DNA of 36,516 nt from Reyranellaceae bacterium (GCA_022844045.1 JALHMM010000067.1:1-36516); one strand, 5' to 3'. Shown: positions 7,323 to 15,225, counted from the first letter of the stretch. Program-made: numbers and translations. The notes: generated from the sequence alone by a model not told the origin.

Positions 7323-8728
7323 GCCGCCACCCCGAGGCCGGCGGCCACCTCGCCGGCGAGGCTGTTGGCGTGACCGCCGGTGACGTGCACCTCGACCAGT
7401 CGGCCGATCAGTCGCTCGGGCGCCTGGGCATGGACCGACTGCAGCCAGGGCGACTTGCCGATCAACTGGCCGTCGCGTCGGCCGCGCTCCTGGAACAGCA
7501 CCTCGACCGTCTTGCCCGCCATGCTCGCGTTGAACGCGGTCTGCTGCGCGCGTAGCGACGACTGCAGCGCCGCCAGCCGCGCTTCTTTGACCGCCTCCGG
7601 GATCTGGTCAGTCATCGCCGCGCCCGGCGTGCCGGGGCGCGGGCTGTACTTGAAGGAGAAGGCCGAGGCGAAGCCGACCGTCTGAATCAGCCGCATCGTG
7701 TCGTCGAAATCGGCGTCGCTCTCGCCGGGGAAGCCGACGATGAAGTCCGACGACAGCGCGATGTCGGGCCGCGCGGCGCGCAGTGTCTCGACGATGCGCA
7801 GGAACAGGTCGCGGCCGTGCTGCCGGTTCATCGCCTCGAGCACGCGGTCTGAGCCGGACTGCACCGGCAGGTGCAGGTAGGGCATCAGCGCCGGCACGTC
7901 GCGATGGGCGGCGATCAGCTCGTCGTCCATGTCGCGCGGATGCGAGGTGGTGTAGCGCAGCCGTCGCACGCCATCGATCTCGGCCAGCGCACGGATCAGC
8001 CGCGCGAGGTTCCATGTCGAACCATCAGGCGCCTCGCCGTGCCAGGCATTGACGTTCTGGCCCAGCAAAGTGAGCTCGAGCGCGCCCGATGCGACCAGGC
8101 CGCGTGCCTCGGCGAGGATCGCGGCGGCCGGGCGCGAATACTCCGCGCCCCTGGTGTAGGGCACGACACAGAAGGTGCAGAACTTGTCGCAACCCTCCTG
8201 GATCGACAGAAAGGCGGAGGCGCCGGTCACCGCCGTGGGCGCCGGCAGGAAGTCGAACTTCGGCTCAGCCGGGAATTCGGTGTCGAGCACGCCAGCACCG
8301 CGTCCGCCGCGGCGCGCGCCGGCGGCGCGCAAGGCGCGCGCCACCATCTCGGGCAGGCGGTGATAGGCCTGCGGGCCGACGACGATATCGACCATGGGTG
8401 CGCGACGCAGGATCTCTTCGCCCTCGGCCTGCGCGACGCAGCCGGCGACGGCGACAACCAGATCGGCGCCCTCGGATCGCCTCTCCTCACGCCGCAGGCG
8501 CAGTCGGCCAAGCTCGGAGAACACCTTCTCCGAGGCCTTCTCGCGGATATGGCAGGTGTTGAGCACCACCATATCGGCGTCGTCCTGCGTCTCGGTCAGC
8601 CCGTAGCCGAGCGGCCGCAGCAGGTCGGCCATACGCTGCGAATCGTAGACGTTCATCTGGCACCCGTAGGTACGGATGAACAGTTTACGGCGCGGCGCGG
8701 CCTCGGTCGGCTGGGTGGTTTCTGTCAT
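7319..8728 (-). CDS. miaB: tRNA-2-methylthio-N6-dimethylallyladenosine synthase
   Basis: A radical-SAM methylthiotransferase that adds the 2-methylthio group to i6A37 of tRNAs. The N-terminal UPF0004 domain begins with FIRTYGCQMNVYDS, whose cysteine together with those in NTCHIREKA and VAGCVAQ ligates the second cluster. The radical-SAM motif C-x3-C-x2-C is CDKFCTFC, followed by VPYTRG. A TRAM domain forms the C-terminus (about the last 65 residues). The frame is open to a GTG at 8755, but I place the start at the ATG at 8728 (MTETTQPTEAAPRRK), which gives the usual spacing to the first motif; no strong ribosome site is visible for either. It overlaps phoH by four bases. Confidence 0.95.
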   Translation of the reverse strand: MTETTQPTEAAPRRKLFIRTYGCQMNVYDSQRMADLLRPLGYGLTETQDDADMVVLNTCHIREKASEKVFSELGRLRLRREERRSEGADLVVAVAGCVAQAEGEEILRRAPMVDIVVGPQAYHRLPEMVARALRAAGARRGGRGAGVLDTEFPAEPKFDFLPAPTAVTGASAFLSIQEGCDKFCTFCVVPYTRGAEYSRPAAAILAEARGLVASGALELTLLGQNVNAWHGEAPDGSTWNLARLIRALAEIDGVRRLRYTTSHPRDMDDELIAAHRDVPALMPYLHLPVQSGSDRVLEAMNRQHGRDLFLRIVETLRAARPDIALSSDFIVGFPGESDADFDDTMRLIQTVGFASAFSFKYSPRPGTPGAAMTDQIPEAVKEARLAALQSSLRAQQTAFNASMAGKTVEVLFQERGRRDGQLIGKSPWLQSVHAQAPERLIGRLVEVHVTGGHANSLAGEVAAGLGVAA

Positions 8729-8819
8729 GCGTTCGGGTCTGGGCCGCGCACGCACTGGTCGCGTCGCGGTCGGCGCCTCCTTATCACCGCGATCCCGGGG
8801 CGTCGAGTCGGCCTCGCCT

Positions 8820-8942
8820 TACCTTCCCCCGGAGGGGGAAGGTGGCGCGGAGCGCCGGATGGGGGATGTTGAAGACGGACACTGAGCGCGTTGAAACATC
8901 CCCCATCCGCCCTTCGGGCACCTTCCCCCTCCGGGAGAAGGT
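8820..8942. repeat. Composite palindromic intergenic repeat, copy B
   Basis: The element consists of the hairpin TACCTTCCCCCGGAGGGGGA plus AGGT (8820-8843), the small hairpin GGCGCGGAGCGCC, GGATGGGGGATGTT, a spacer of about 25 bases (GAAGACGGACACTGAGCGCG), AACATCCCCCATCC, GCCCTTCGGGC and a second hairpin ending at 8942. The second hairpin has one mismatch (GGGAGAAGG). The spacer is shared, in inverted orientation, with copy C at 23141 and in part with copy D at 26414. It lies between the starts/stops of miaB and the acyltransferase gene, both transcribed leftward, so it would fall within their shared intergenic transcript of about 226 bp. I see nothing else in that gap. Confidence 0.85.
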
Positions 8943-8954
8943 CGAGGCTGTTCA

Positions 8955-9821
8955 TTACTCCGCCGCCTTGGCCGGCGCTGGCCGGACCGGCTCGCCGCGG
9001 TTGATCGACTGGAGACCTTGCGAGACGACGCGGAAGCAATGGTCGCTGAGCTTCTTGCGATCGCCGAACATGGTGATGTCGACCGGGTCGTGGAACTGGA
9101 TCACCACGCTGCATTCGCCGAGCTTGCAGACGTTCCATAGATGGCCGGCCAGCTCCATGTCGCCGTACCAGGTAAAGTACGGCCGCCAGTAGCGCCCGAG
9201 CGGAATGCCGTCGAGCCTGGTGTAGGCGACGGTGAAGGGCTGCACGCGCAAAGGCTTGCCGCCCGGCTTGACCTGGGCCGCGGCGAACAGCGCGCTGCGG
9301 AACGGCAGCACGCGCGTGCCGTCGCTGCTGGTGCCTTCGGGGAAGAGGATCAGGCTGTCGCCGGCTTCCAGACGGCCGATGAGGCTGTCGCGGCTCTCGC
9401 GCGTGGCGCGCGTGCGGCGCTCGACGAAGACCGTGCGCTGCAGCTTCGCCAGCACGTTGAAGAAGGGCCAGGTAGACACTTCCTGCTTGGCGACAAAGGA
9501 GGCCGGGATGTTCGAGCCCAAGGTCTCGATATCGAGATAGGAGACGTGGTTGCCGACATAGAGCGTCGGCGCCTCGGTCGAGCGCGTGCCGCGCACTTCG
9601 ATCTTCAGTGCGAGGATGATGCAGACGAGGCGGTGGTAATAGTAAGGGATGCCGCGCGCCAGGAAGCCGATGCGCAACAGGACCACCAGCGCCTGGAAAG
9701 GGATCAGCGTCAGCGTCAGCAGCGCGTAGGCGAAGAGGCGGATGGTGGCGCGGCCAGAGGAGCCGAGCGATGGCGCGGCCTCGCGAAAGGCGCGATTTTC
9801 GGCCGAAACCGGTGACTTCAT
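8955..9821 (-). CDS. olsA: 1-acyl-glycerol-3-phosphate / lyso-ornithine lipid O-acyltransferase (PlsC/OlsA)
   Basis: A 288-residue membrane-associated PlsC-family acyltransferase. It has a hydrophobic N-terminal segment (about residues 28-55, LFAYALLTLTLIPFQALVVL), the catalytic NHVSYLD (N-H-x4-D type) near residue 92, and the phosphate-binding FPEGTSSDGTRVLPF. Its start overlaps the stop of the upstream N-acyltransferase gene (ATGA), which has the OlsB pattern. The pair therefore looks like an ornithine-lipid operon: OlsB makes lyso-ornithine lipid and OlsA esterifies its hydroxyl group. An ordinary PlsC at this place next to fur and miaB is common in Alphaproteobacteria, so a role in phosphatidic acid synthesis remains possible. 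Confidence 0.85.
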   Translation of the reverse strand: MKSPVSAENRAFREAAPSLGSSGRATIRLFAYALLTLTLIPFQALVVLLRIGFLARGIPYYYHRLVCIILALKIEVRGTRSTEAPTLYVGNHVSYLDIETLGSNIPASFVAKQEVSTWPFFNVLAKLQRTVFVERRTRATRESRDSLIGRLEAGDSLILFPEGTSSDGTRVLPFRSALFAAAQVKPGGKPLRVQPFTVAYTRLDGIPLGRYWRPYFTWYGDMELAGHLWNVCKLGECSVVIQFHDPVDITMFGDRKKLSDHCFRVVSQGLQSINRGEPVRPAPAKAAE

Positions 9822-10663
9822 TCAGAGTCGCGCTGGGCGCGCTCGTAGTGCTTGAAGTATTTTTCGGTGACCAGGTCGGTCTTCACCACGATGCAGACAT
9901 CGACGGTATTGAACTGGGTGTCGACCACCGCGCCGTCGCCAACGAAGCCGCCCAGCCTGAGATAGCCCTTGATCAGCGGCGGCACCATGCGCTCGGCCAG
10001 CTTCAGATCGTAGCTGCCCGGCGCCAGCAGGTTCATGTCGACATAGAGCTCGGGGAGCGCACGGGCGCGCAGCTCCGGCGGCGCGAGGTGCTTCTGGTAG
10101 AGATAGGACAGCGGCAGGGCGAGGCGCTGCAGATCGTTGCCTGGCAGGCTGGCGCAACCGAACATGATCTCGATGTCGAAGTGAGACACGTAGGTGGCGA
10201 TGCCGCGCCACAACAAGTTCATCGTCGACCCGGTGCGCGCCGAGGCCTCGACGCAGGAACGGCCGAGCTCCAGCACCTCGCCCGGCCAGTTGGTCAGGCG
10301 GGAGACATCGTATTCCGCGGCCGAGTAGAACCGGCCATAGGCGGCCGCGACGCTGCGCCGGGTCAGGCGGTAGGTGCCGACGATCGACTCCGCGCCGGTG
10401 CGGCGTCGGTCGATCACCAGCAGGTGGTCGCAAAGCGCGTCGAAATCGTCGAAATCACGTCGCCGCGCCTCCATCTCCGGCGTCGGCCGCGCCGCCATCT
10501 CCTCGTAGAAGACGCGATAGCGCAGCGCCTGCGAGGCGTCGAGGTCGGCCTCGTCACGCGCCAGGCGAACCTCGAGGTCGCCAGCGACGATCGGGGGTAG
10601 GCTGCTGTCGAATCGACGCGGCGTGGTGCTGCTGTCGATGGCGGCGCTGCTCATGCTGCCCAT
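9818..10663 (-). CDS. olsB: L-ornithine N-alpha-acyltransferase-like protein (OlsB family, GNAT fold)
   Basis: A protein of the hemolysin-like/GNAT acyltransferase family to which OlsB belongs. Readable features are ALRYRVFYEEM and YRLTRRSVA, ELGRSCVEASARTGSTMNLL (the family E-L-G-R-S-C-V block), FGCASLPG, and the C-terminal KGYLRLGGFVGDGAVVDTQF region. OlsB transfers a 3-hydroxyacyl group from acyl-ACP to the alpha-amino group of ornithine. The frame is open to a GTG at 10690; the ATG at 10663 or the next at 10654 is more likely, without a clear ribosome site for any of them. The stop overlaps the start of the O-acyltransferase, and fur ends 33 bp upstream, so fur-olsB-olsA may be cotranscribed. 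Confidence 0.87.
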   Translation of the reverse strand: MGSMSSAAIDSSTTPRRFDSSLPPIVAGDLEVRLARDEADLDASQALRYRVFYEEMAARPTPEMEARRRDFDDFDALCDHLLVIDRRRTGAESIVGTYRLTRRSVAAAYGRFYSAAEYDVSRLTNWPGEVLELGRSCVEASARTGSTMNLLWRGIATYVSHFDIEIMFGCASLPGNDLQRLALPLSYLYQKHLAPPELRARALPELYVDMNLLAPGSYDLKLAERMVPPLIKGYLRLGGFVGDGAVVDTQFNTVDVCIVVKTDLVTEKYFKHYERAQRDSE

Positions 10664-10696
10664 TATCGGGCGAGCGGGCGCAGCGTCCACCGGTTT

Positions 10697-11152
10697 TTAT
10701 CGGCCGCCGGCTTTCTTTCCGCCGCCGTCCTCGGCCTCGACCGGCACGGCGTACAGCTCCAGCCGGTGGTCGACCAGGCGATAGCCCAGCTTGCGCGCGA
10801 TGGCGCGCTGCAATTCCTCGATCTCTTCATTGTTGAACTCGACCACCTTTCCGGAGTGCAGGTCGATGAGGTGGTCGTGATGCGCGTGGGTCGCTTCCTC
10901 GTAGCGCGACCGGCCGTCGCGGAAATCGTGACGCTCGAGGATGGCGGCCTCCTCGAACAGCCGCACCGTGCGATAGACGGTGGCGATCGAGATACGCGGG
11001 TCGATGGCCGTGGCGCGCTTGTGCACGGCCTCGACATCGGGATGGTCGGCGGCCTCCGACAGCACGCGCGCGATCACCCGGCGCTGCTCGGTCATCTTCA
11101 GGCCCTTGTCGATGCAGCGCTGCTCGAGGCGCGATTTGGCCGATGTCGGCAC
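10697..11152 (-). CDS. fur: Fur-family metal-dependent transcriptional regulator
   Basis: A 151-residue Fur-superfamily repressor. The winged-helix part includes LKMTEQRRVIARVL and ISIATVYRTVRLFEEA; the dimerisation/metal part includes RYEEATHAHHDHLIDLHSG and KVVEFNNEEIEEL. The H-H-D-H cluster near residues 91-94 and the E/H residues of the adjacent strand form the regulatory metal site. There is only one cysteine (C13), so the CxxC structural zinc site of many Fur proteins is absent. In several Alphaproteobacteria the equivalent gene is a manganese-responsive Mur, so whether iron or manganese is the co-repressor is open. It lies between mucR (117 bp away) and olsB. Confidence 0.92.
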   Translation of the reverse strand: MPTSAKSRLEQRCIDKGLKMTEQRRVIARVLSEAADHPDVEAVHKRATAIDPRISIATVYRTVRLFEEAAILERHDFRDGRSRYEEATHAHHDHLIDLHSGKVVEFNNEEIEELQRAIARKLGYRLVDHRLELYAVPVEAEDGGGKKAGGR

Positions 11153-11269
11153 AGTGAAGCTCCGTGGCTGGAGGTTCCAGTCCTCGGCCCCTCTATACAG
11201 CGTTCAGCCTATACGTCGCCACCCGGCTTGCGACGGCGCGGGTCGTTCGTGTCATGTCCCCAGGGACCG

Positions 11270-11707
11270 TCAGGCCTTTCCTGCCCGCGCGAGCCGGGCG
11301 CGCATGCGCTTGGTGCCGAGCCCGACCTTCTTGGCGAGCGCGCTACGCACCTTGGAATAGCTTGGCGCCACCATGGGATAGTCGGAATCCAATCCCCACT
11401 TCGTACGGTACTGATCGGGAGTCATGCCATAAGCGCTCATCAGATGGCGCTTCAGCATCTTGTGCTTGGAACCGTCCTCGAGGCAAATCAGGTAATCCTT
11501 GGTGATCGACTTCTTGACCGGCACGGCAGGATCACGCTTCACCGCGATGGCCGCGCCGGCTCCCTGCACGCCATTCAAGGTGGCGAAGACCTGCTCGATC
11601 AACTTCGGTACATCGCCGATCGACACAGTATTATTTGACAGATGCGCTGAAACGATCTGCGAAGTCAGTGCAAGAATATCGGCCGAGGCCCCGGTGTTTT
11701 CTGACAT
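11270..11707 (-). CDS. mucR: MucR/Ros-family transcriptional regulator
   Basis: A 145-residue MucR/Ros-type protein, an H-NS-like regulator of exopolysaccharide, motility and cell-cycle genes in Alphaproteobacteria. The N-terminal part (1-60) is the oligomerisation region; the C-terminal DNA-binding domain reads ITKDYLICLEDGSKHKMLKR and then HLMSAYGMTPDQYRTKWGL. At the four classical zinc-ligand positions I read C75, D78, H88 and Y93, so the second Cys and last His of Ros are replaced. I use the ATG at 11707 (MSENTGAS), which has AAGGA just upstream, over the in-frame ATG at 11722 and TTG at 11734. The basic tail (LGTKRMRARLARAGKA) is typical. It diverges from the TusA-like gene. Confidence 0.92.
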   Translation of the reverse strand: MSENTGASADILALTSQIVSAHLSNNTVSIGDVPKLIEQVFATLNGVQGAGAAIAVKRDPAVPVKKSITKDYLICLEDGSKHKMLKRHLMSAYGMTPDQYRTKWGLDSDYPMVAPSYSKVRSALAKKVGLGTKRMRARLARAGKA

Positions 11708-11810
11708 CTTGTCCTTCACCATGATTTGCCCCAACTGGGAGCCCAGCCCCTATAGTCTGGTATTCAGCCAGGATCAATCCGACTGACGACGAACTGATGG
11801 CAATTTGACG

Positions 11811-12053
11811 ATGCGGATCGACAGCGAGACAAAAATCGACATCACGTCGGACGTGTGTCCGATGACCTTCGTGCGCGTCAAGCTGGCGCTGGAGCGAATG
11901 GCGCCCGATGCGGCGCTGATCGTGCGGCTCAACGACGGCGAGCCTTTGCGCAATGTGCCGCGATCGGCGCGCGCCGAAGGCTATCGCGTCGAGGAGCTCG
12001 GGCCGGAGAGCTCTGGCGGTCGTGTCCACTTCTTGCGCATCACGCGCCCTTGA
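11811..12053 (+). CDS. TusA-family sulfurtransferase-like protein
   Basis: An 80-residue protein of the TusA/SirA/YeeD family, small two-layer alpha/beta proteins that carry sulfur as a persulfide on a conserved cysteine. C16 lies in DVCPMTFVRVKLALERM; the usual C-P-x-P is C-P-M-T here, a variant seen in many alphaproteobacterial relatives. The ATG at 11811 is preferred over an in-frame TTG at 11805. It is transcribed away from mucR and converges on rimI with only a two-base gap between the stop codons. The actual role (tRNA thiolation, sulfur trafficking or other) cannot be fixed from sequence. Confidence 0.85.
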   Translation: MRIDSETKIDITSDVCPMTFVRVKLALERMAPDAALIVRLNDGEPLRNVPRSARAEGYRVEELGPESSGGRVHFLRITRP

Positions 12054-12055
12054 GC

Positions 12056-12544
12056 TCACGACTCGCACGAAAGCTTGCGGCTCATGATCCTCGCGGCCAC
12101 TGCCGGCGCGGTGCCGCGCGCGTAGTATGATGGGCGCGTGCCGATCTCGCTGAAGCCTCGCCGCGTGTAAAAGCGGCGCGCCGGCTCGTTGTCGTCGGCG
12201 ACATCGAGGAAAATGACGCGCGCGCCGCGCGCCGCGCATTGCGCCATCGCCTGCTCGAGTAGCCATGCCGCGCCGCGACGACGGCGGCGCTCCGGCAGCA
12301 CACCGATCGTCAGGATCTCCGCTTCGTCGGCGGCGACGCGCAGCAGGATCAGGCCGCACGGCCGATCGTCCGGACCGTCGAGGAGCACATGGCCGAAGCA
12401 GCCGGGCGTCGCAAGTAATGCCGAGAATTCGTCGTTCGACCATGGCCGCTCCCATGGCTGCGGAAAGACCGAACGGTGCAGCGCCGCCGCGACGTCGCTT
12501 TGCGCCGACGTCAGCGCTTCGGTCCGCCAGGCCGGCGCGACCAT
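12056..12544 (-). CDS. rimI: Ribosomal protein S18 alanine N-acetyltransferase-like GNAT
   Basis: A 162-residue GNAT acetyltransferase in the position of rimI directly downstream of tsaB, as in many bacteria. The acetyl-CoA loop is ILTIGVLPERRRRRGAAWLL; the C-terminal part has VIFLDVADDNEPARRFYTRR followed by GF, the RimI-like 'N-x-x-A-x-x-F-Y-x-x-x-G-F' block. RimI acetylates the N-terminal alanine of S18 and may have other targets. The ATG at 12544 follows the tsaB stop after two bases, so the two are cotranscribed. The stop codon is two bases from the stop of the convergent TusA-like gene. Confidence 0.9.
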   Translation of the reverse strand: MVAPAWRTEALTSAQSDVAAALHRSVFPQPWERPWSNDEFSALLATPGCFGHVLLDGPDDRPCGLILLRVAADEAEILTIGVLPERRRRRGAAWLLEQAMAQCAARGARVIFLDVADDNEPARRFYTRRGFSEIGTRPSYYARGTAPAVAARIMSRKLSCES

Positions 12545-12546
12545 GC

Positions 12547-13290
12547 TCAGCTCTCGAGGTCGGCGGTCGTGCGCGCGCCGTCGGCCAACGTGACGTCGGC
12601 GCCGCGCAGATAGAGCGGGCGCGGCGGACCACGTCCGGCCCAGGACTCGACGCCTGCTTCCAGGGCATGGGCGGCGACGACGGCTGGGTCGATCGATGGC
12701 GAGGACGCGCCGATCTCGGCTCGAACGCCAAGCGCCTCTAGAGCGCCGGCCAGACGCCGCGCGCCGTCGCCGATGAGGATCGCCCGTCGATCCGTCAGCC
12801 GCGCCGCCAGCGTCTGCGCCGTTCCCGCGAACGGCGATCCACCGGCGACTGCCATGAAGTAATCGCCGCGCCCGGACTCGATGGCGACCACGAGCGCGCC
12901 ACCGGTGTCGGCGCGATCGGCCGCCGCGGCACCCAGGAACAGGGCGTCGGTTGTCGCGACACCCGCGACGGGGACGCGTAGCGCCATCGCCAGGCCGCGC
13001 GCCATGGCCACGCCGATGCGGACGCCGGTGAAGCTGCCGGGACCGATCGTCACCGCGACAAGATCGAGGTCCGCGGCGCGCCACGCGCACCGCCGCAGGG
13101 CCATCTCGATCATGGGCGTGAGCAGCGCCGCATGCCCGCGCGTCATCGCCTGCGTGTCCGAGGCGACGATGTCGATGGTCTCGCGCCGCTCGGCCAGCGC
13201 CACAGCGCAGCGGGCGAAACAGGTGTCGATCGCCAGGGCGCGCCATGCGGCGCCGGAACGCGGCTGGCGTGTCGCGGTTTCGCGCGGCAT
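12547..13290 (-). CDS. tsaB: tRNA threonylcarbamoyladenosine biosynthesis protein TsaB
   Basis: A 247-residue ASKHA-fold protein that partners TsaD and TsaE in making t6A37 of ANN-decoding tRNAs. Signatures are LAIDTCFARCAVAL, TRGHAALLTPMIEMAL and the highly conserved IGPGSFTGVRIGVAMARGLA. The frame is open to 13344 and has further ATG codons at 13302 and 13308; I choose 13290 (MPRETATRQ) because it already gives a longer-than-usual leader before the first beta strand. Its start region faces the start of the dipeptidase gene on the other strand ten bases away, so the promoters must lie inside each other's reading frames. rimI follows after two bases. Confidence 0.93.
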   Translation of the reverse strand: MPRETATRQPRSGAAWRALAIDTCFARCAVALAERRETIDIVASDTQAMTRGHAALLTPMIEMALRRCAWRAADLDLVAVTIGPGSFTGVRIGVAMARGLAMALRVPVAGVATTDALFLGAAAADRADTGGALVVAIESGRGDYFMAVAGGSPFAGTAQTLAARLTDRRAILIGDGARRLAGALEALGVRAEIGASSPSIDPAVVAAHALEAGVESWAGRGPPRPLYLRGADVTLADGARTTADLES

Positions 13291-13300
13291 CTTGGCGTCC

Positions 13301-13855
13301 ATGGACATCGTTGAGATCGCCGCTCCCGCTTTCGACATCGACATCGCGCTCGCCTACGCGACGCCGGCCAACATAACCGGACGACCGGTCTACCGGAACG
13401 CCCGGTGCTACCTCAATGGCGAAGCCGCGCGACTGCTGGCGCGCGCCATCGAGCTCGCGGCCCCGCTTGGATTGCGCTTTCGCCTCTTCGACGCGCTGCG
13501 GCCGGTTGAGGCGCAATGGGCGCTATGGAACGCCGACCCCAATCCGGAATTCCTCGCCGATCCCCGCAAGGGCTCGCCCCACTCGCGCGGCGCGGCGGTC
13601 GATCTGACGCTGATCGACGGCGAAGGGCGCGAACTCGACATGGGCACGGCTTTCGACGCCTTCACGCCACTGTCGCATCACGGCCGTACCGATGTGTCGC
13701 CTACGGCGCAGCGCAACCGGTTCCTGCTGATGGGTTTGATGACCGCGGCGGGCTGGGACTTCTACCGCAACGAATGGTGGCACTACCAACTGTTTGATGC
13801 CCGCCGTTTTCCGTTGGTCGCGGACGCCGATCTGCCGGCATCGATGATGCGATAG
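13301..13855 (+). CDS. ddpX: D-alanyl-D-alanine dipeptidase (VanX/DdpX family)
   Basis: A 184-residue zinc D,D-dipeptidase that cleaves D-Ala-D-Ala. The VanX zinc ligands and catalytic residues are visible with the right spacing: H94 and D101 in SPHSRGAAVDLTL, and E158 and H161 in NEWWHYQLF. R67 in DALRPVEAQ matches the family's substrate arginine. There is no signal peptide, so it is probably cytoplasmic, with a role in recycling the cell-wall dipeptide or using it as nutrient rather than glycopeptide resistance; no vanH, vanA or ddp transporter genes are nearby. It starts ten bases from the tsaB start in divergent orientation and converges on bax, with an 83-bp gap that contains only a weak CCTGG-CCAGG stem. 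Confidence 0.92.
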   Translation: MDIVEIAAPAFDIDIALAYATPANITGRPVYRNARCYLNGEAARLLARAIELAAPLGLRFRLFDALRPVEAQWALWNADPNPEFLADPRKGSPHSRGAAVDLTLIDGEGRELDMGTAFDAFTPLSHHGRTDVSPTAQRNRFLLMGLMTAAGWDFYRNEWWHYQLFDARRFPLVADADLPASMMR

Positions 13856-13938
13856 GGCGCGCTGTCGGCTCGCGCGCGACGACGGACCCTGGGCGCTCCA
13901 GGATCTCGCGCCGCGTTCGGGCGGATGGGTTCGACGGT

Positions 13939-15123
13939 TCAGCTCGGCGACAGCCGCGCGCCGTCGAAGTCAGACAGCTGGTTCTCGCGGATGATGTTGC
14001 GCACGTAGTTGATGTAGTGCACGCCGAGTTCCGAATAGCGCAACAGCTGACCGATCAGCCTGAAGCCGTCGGGCTGCGCGCCTTGGGCGCGCTGCTGCGC
14101 CCGTTCGGACCGGAACGACGCGTACGCGAAATGGGTGTTGAGGTTGAGGAAGTAGGCCTCGACCGATTCGGCGACGTTGGCGAAGGGCTGCGGCATGGCC
14201 GGGCCGGCCTTCCACGGCACGTCCACGGCGTGGCGGCCGCTGACCTGGATCTGGCCGAACAGCGAGTTGCCGACACGCGCGGCGTAGGACGTGCCCCAGC
14301 CGCTCTCGACTCCGGCCTGGGCGATCGCCATCGACGGCGGGACGATATCGACCCGCAGCAGCATCTCGTTGAGGTTGCTGGGATCGGCGCCGTAGCGCTC
14401 GGCGAGGTCGGCGAGCCACAGCCGCTCGGCGACGCTGAGCTCCTTGCCGCCGCTGGCCAAATCGCGCAGGCGCAAGAGCTCCTTGCGCTCGGCCAGGATG
14501 CGCTCGTTGACCTCGAGGATGATCGGCAGCAGCGCCTTGATGAACAGCCACTTACGCTCGTTGCCGTCCCGCAGCGATCCGAGATCGGCGGGCACACGAT
14601 CGATCTGCAGCGCCGGGATCGGCTGGCCGCGGCGCGCGTGATCGAGCGAATAGTCGTGCGCCTGGAAGACCTGCGCCAGCTGCTCGGTGTTGGACACGCG
14701 CATGGCGACGACGCGGCCGCGGCGCTGGCCGGTATAGGCGTGCGACAGCCAGCCGTGCATCGGCCGCGCCTCGACGACGGGCGCGTGCGGCGTGCCGACA
14801 ATGCGCGCCAGCGCGGCGTTCACCGCCTGTGCGGCGCCGCGCGCCATGTCGTCGTAGTCCTCGAGCACCGCGGCCAGCGCTTCGCGCACGCCCGATGGCG
14901 GTGCGAGCTCGAGGCCGGACACCGGCGGCGTCTGGACGGGCTCGGGCAGGGCGCTCGCGAGCTGAACGAGCGCCCGGGCTGAACCAGACCGCTTGACGTC
15001 GTGCGAGGTCTCGTCGGTGGCCTTTGCCGGCGCCAGCGCCAGGGCCGCCACGGCACAGGCGCCCAGGGCGCCGATCAATGAATATTGGCGTCCGACATAG
15101 GACGCGCGATGAAGCATCATCAT
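13939..15123 (-). CDS. Bax-like exported glucosaminidase-domain protein
   Basis: A 394-residue exported protein whose C-terminal half (about 190-380) is a glucosaminidase domain of the E. coli Bax type. Recognisable blocks are FIKALLPIILEVNERILAER, LSVAERLWLADLAERYG, VDIVPPSMAIAQAGVESGWG (with the putative catalytic Glu), GNSLFGQ and AYFLNLNTHFAYASFR. The N-terminus (MMMLHRASYVGRQYS then a hydrophobic stretch ending in PAKATDE) looks like a signal peptide with a long n-region. The middle (50-150) is low-complexity and proline/alanine-rich. It probably remodels peptidoglycan in the periplasm. The three consecutive ATG codons at 15118-15123 leave the start uncertain by one or two residues. Confidence 0.87.
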   Translation of the reverse strand: MMMLHRASYVGRQYSLIGALGACAVAALALAPAKATDETSHDVKRSGSARALVQLASALPEPVQTPPVSGLELAPPSGVREALAAVLEDYDDMARGAAQAVNAALARIVGTPHAPVVEARPMHGWLSHAYTGQRRGRVVAMRVSNTEQLAQVFQAHDYSLDHARRGQPIPALQIDRVPADLGSLRDGNERKWLFIKALLPIILEVNERILAERKELLRLRDLASGGKELSVAERLWLADLAERYGADPSNLNEMLLRVDIVPPSMAIAQAGVESGWGTSYAARVGNSLFGQIQVSGRHAVDVPWKAGPAMPQPFANVAESVEAYFLNLNTHFAYASFRSERAQQRAQGAQPDGFRLIGQLLRYSELGVHYINYVRNIIRENQLSDFDGARLSPS

Positions 15124-15171
15124 GGCTAACCGCCTGGCATTGCCTTGACAGCGACGAACAAACGAGCCCCC

Positions 15172-15195
15172 CGGCTTCTGGCATGCCAGAAGCCG
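15172..15195. terminator. 24-bp perfect palindrome between nifU and bax, possible terminator
   Basis: The sequence CGGCTTCTGGCATGCCAGAA followed by GCCG is a perfect 24-bp palindrome. It lies 30 bases past the nifU stop and 49 bases before the bax start, both genes being read leftward. On the minus strand it is followed by GGGGGCTCGTTTGTTCG, which has only a weak T-run. It could terminate nifU transcription or be an operator for bax. Confidence 0.55.
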
Positions 15196-15225
15196 CCCAA
15201 CGCTTGGTTGTCCGTTACGCTTGGA

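Noticed and set aside
13301..13855. Glycopeptide-resistance cluster
   Set aside because: Only the VanX-type dipeptidase is present. There is no vanH, vanA, vanS or vanR, so recycling or nutrition is the better explanation.
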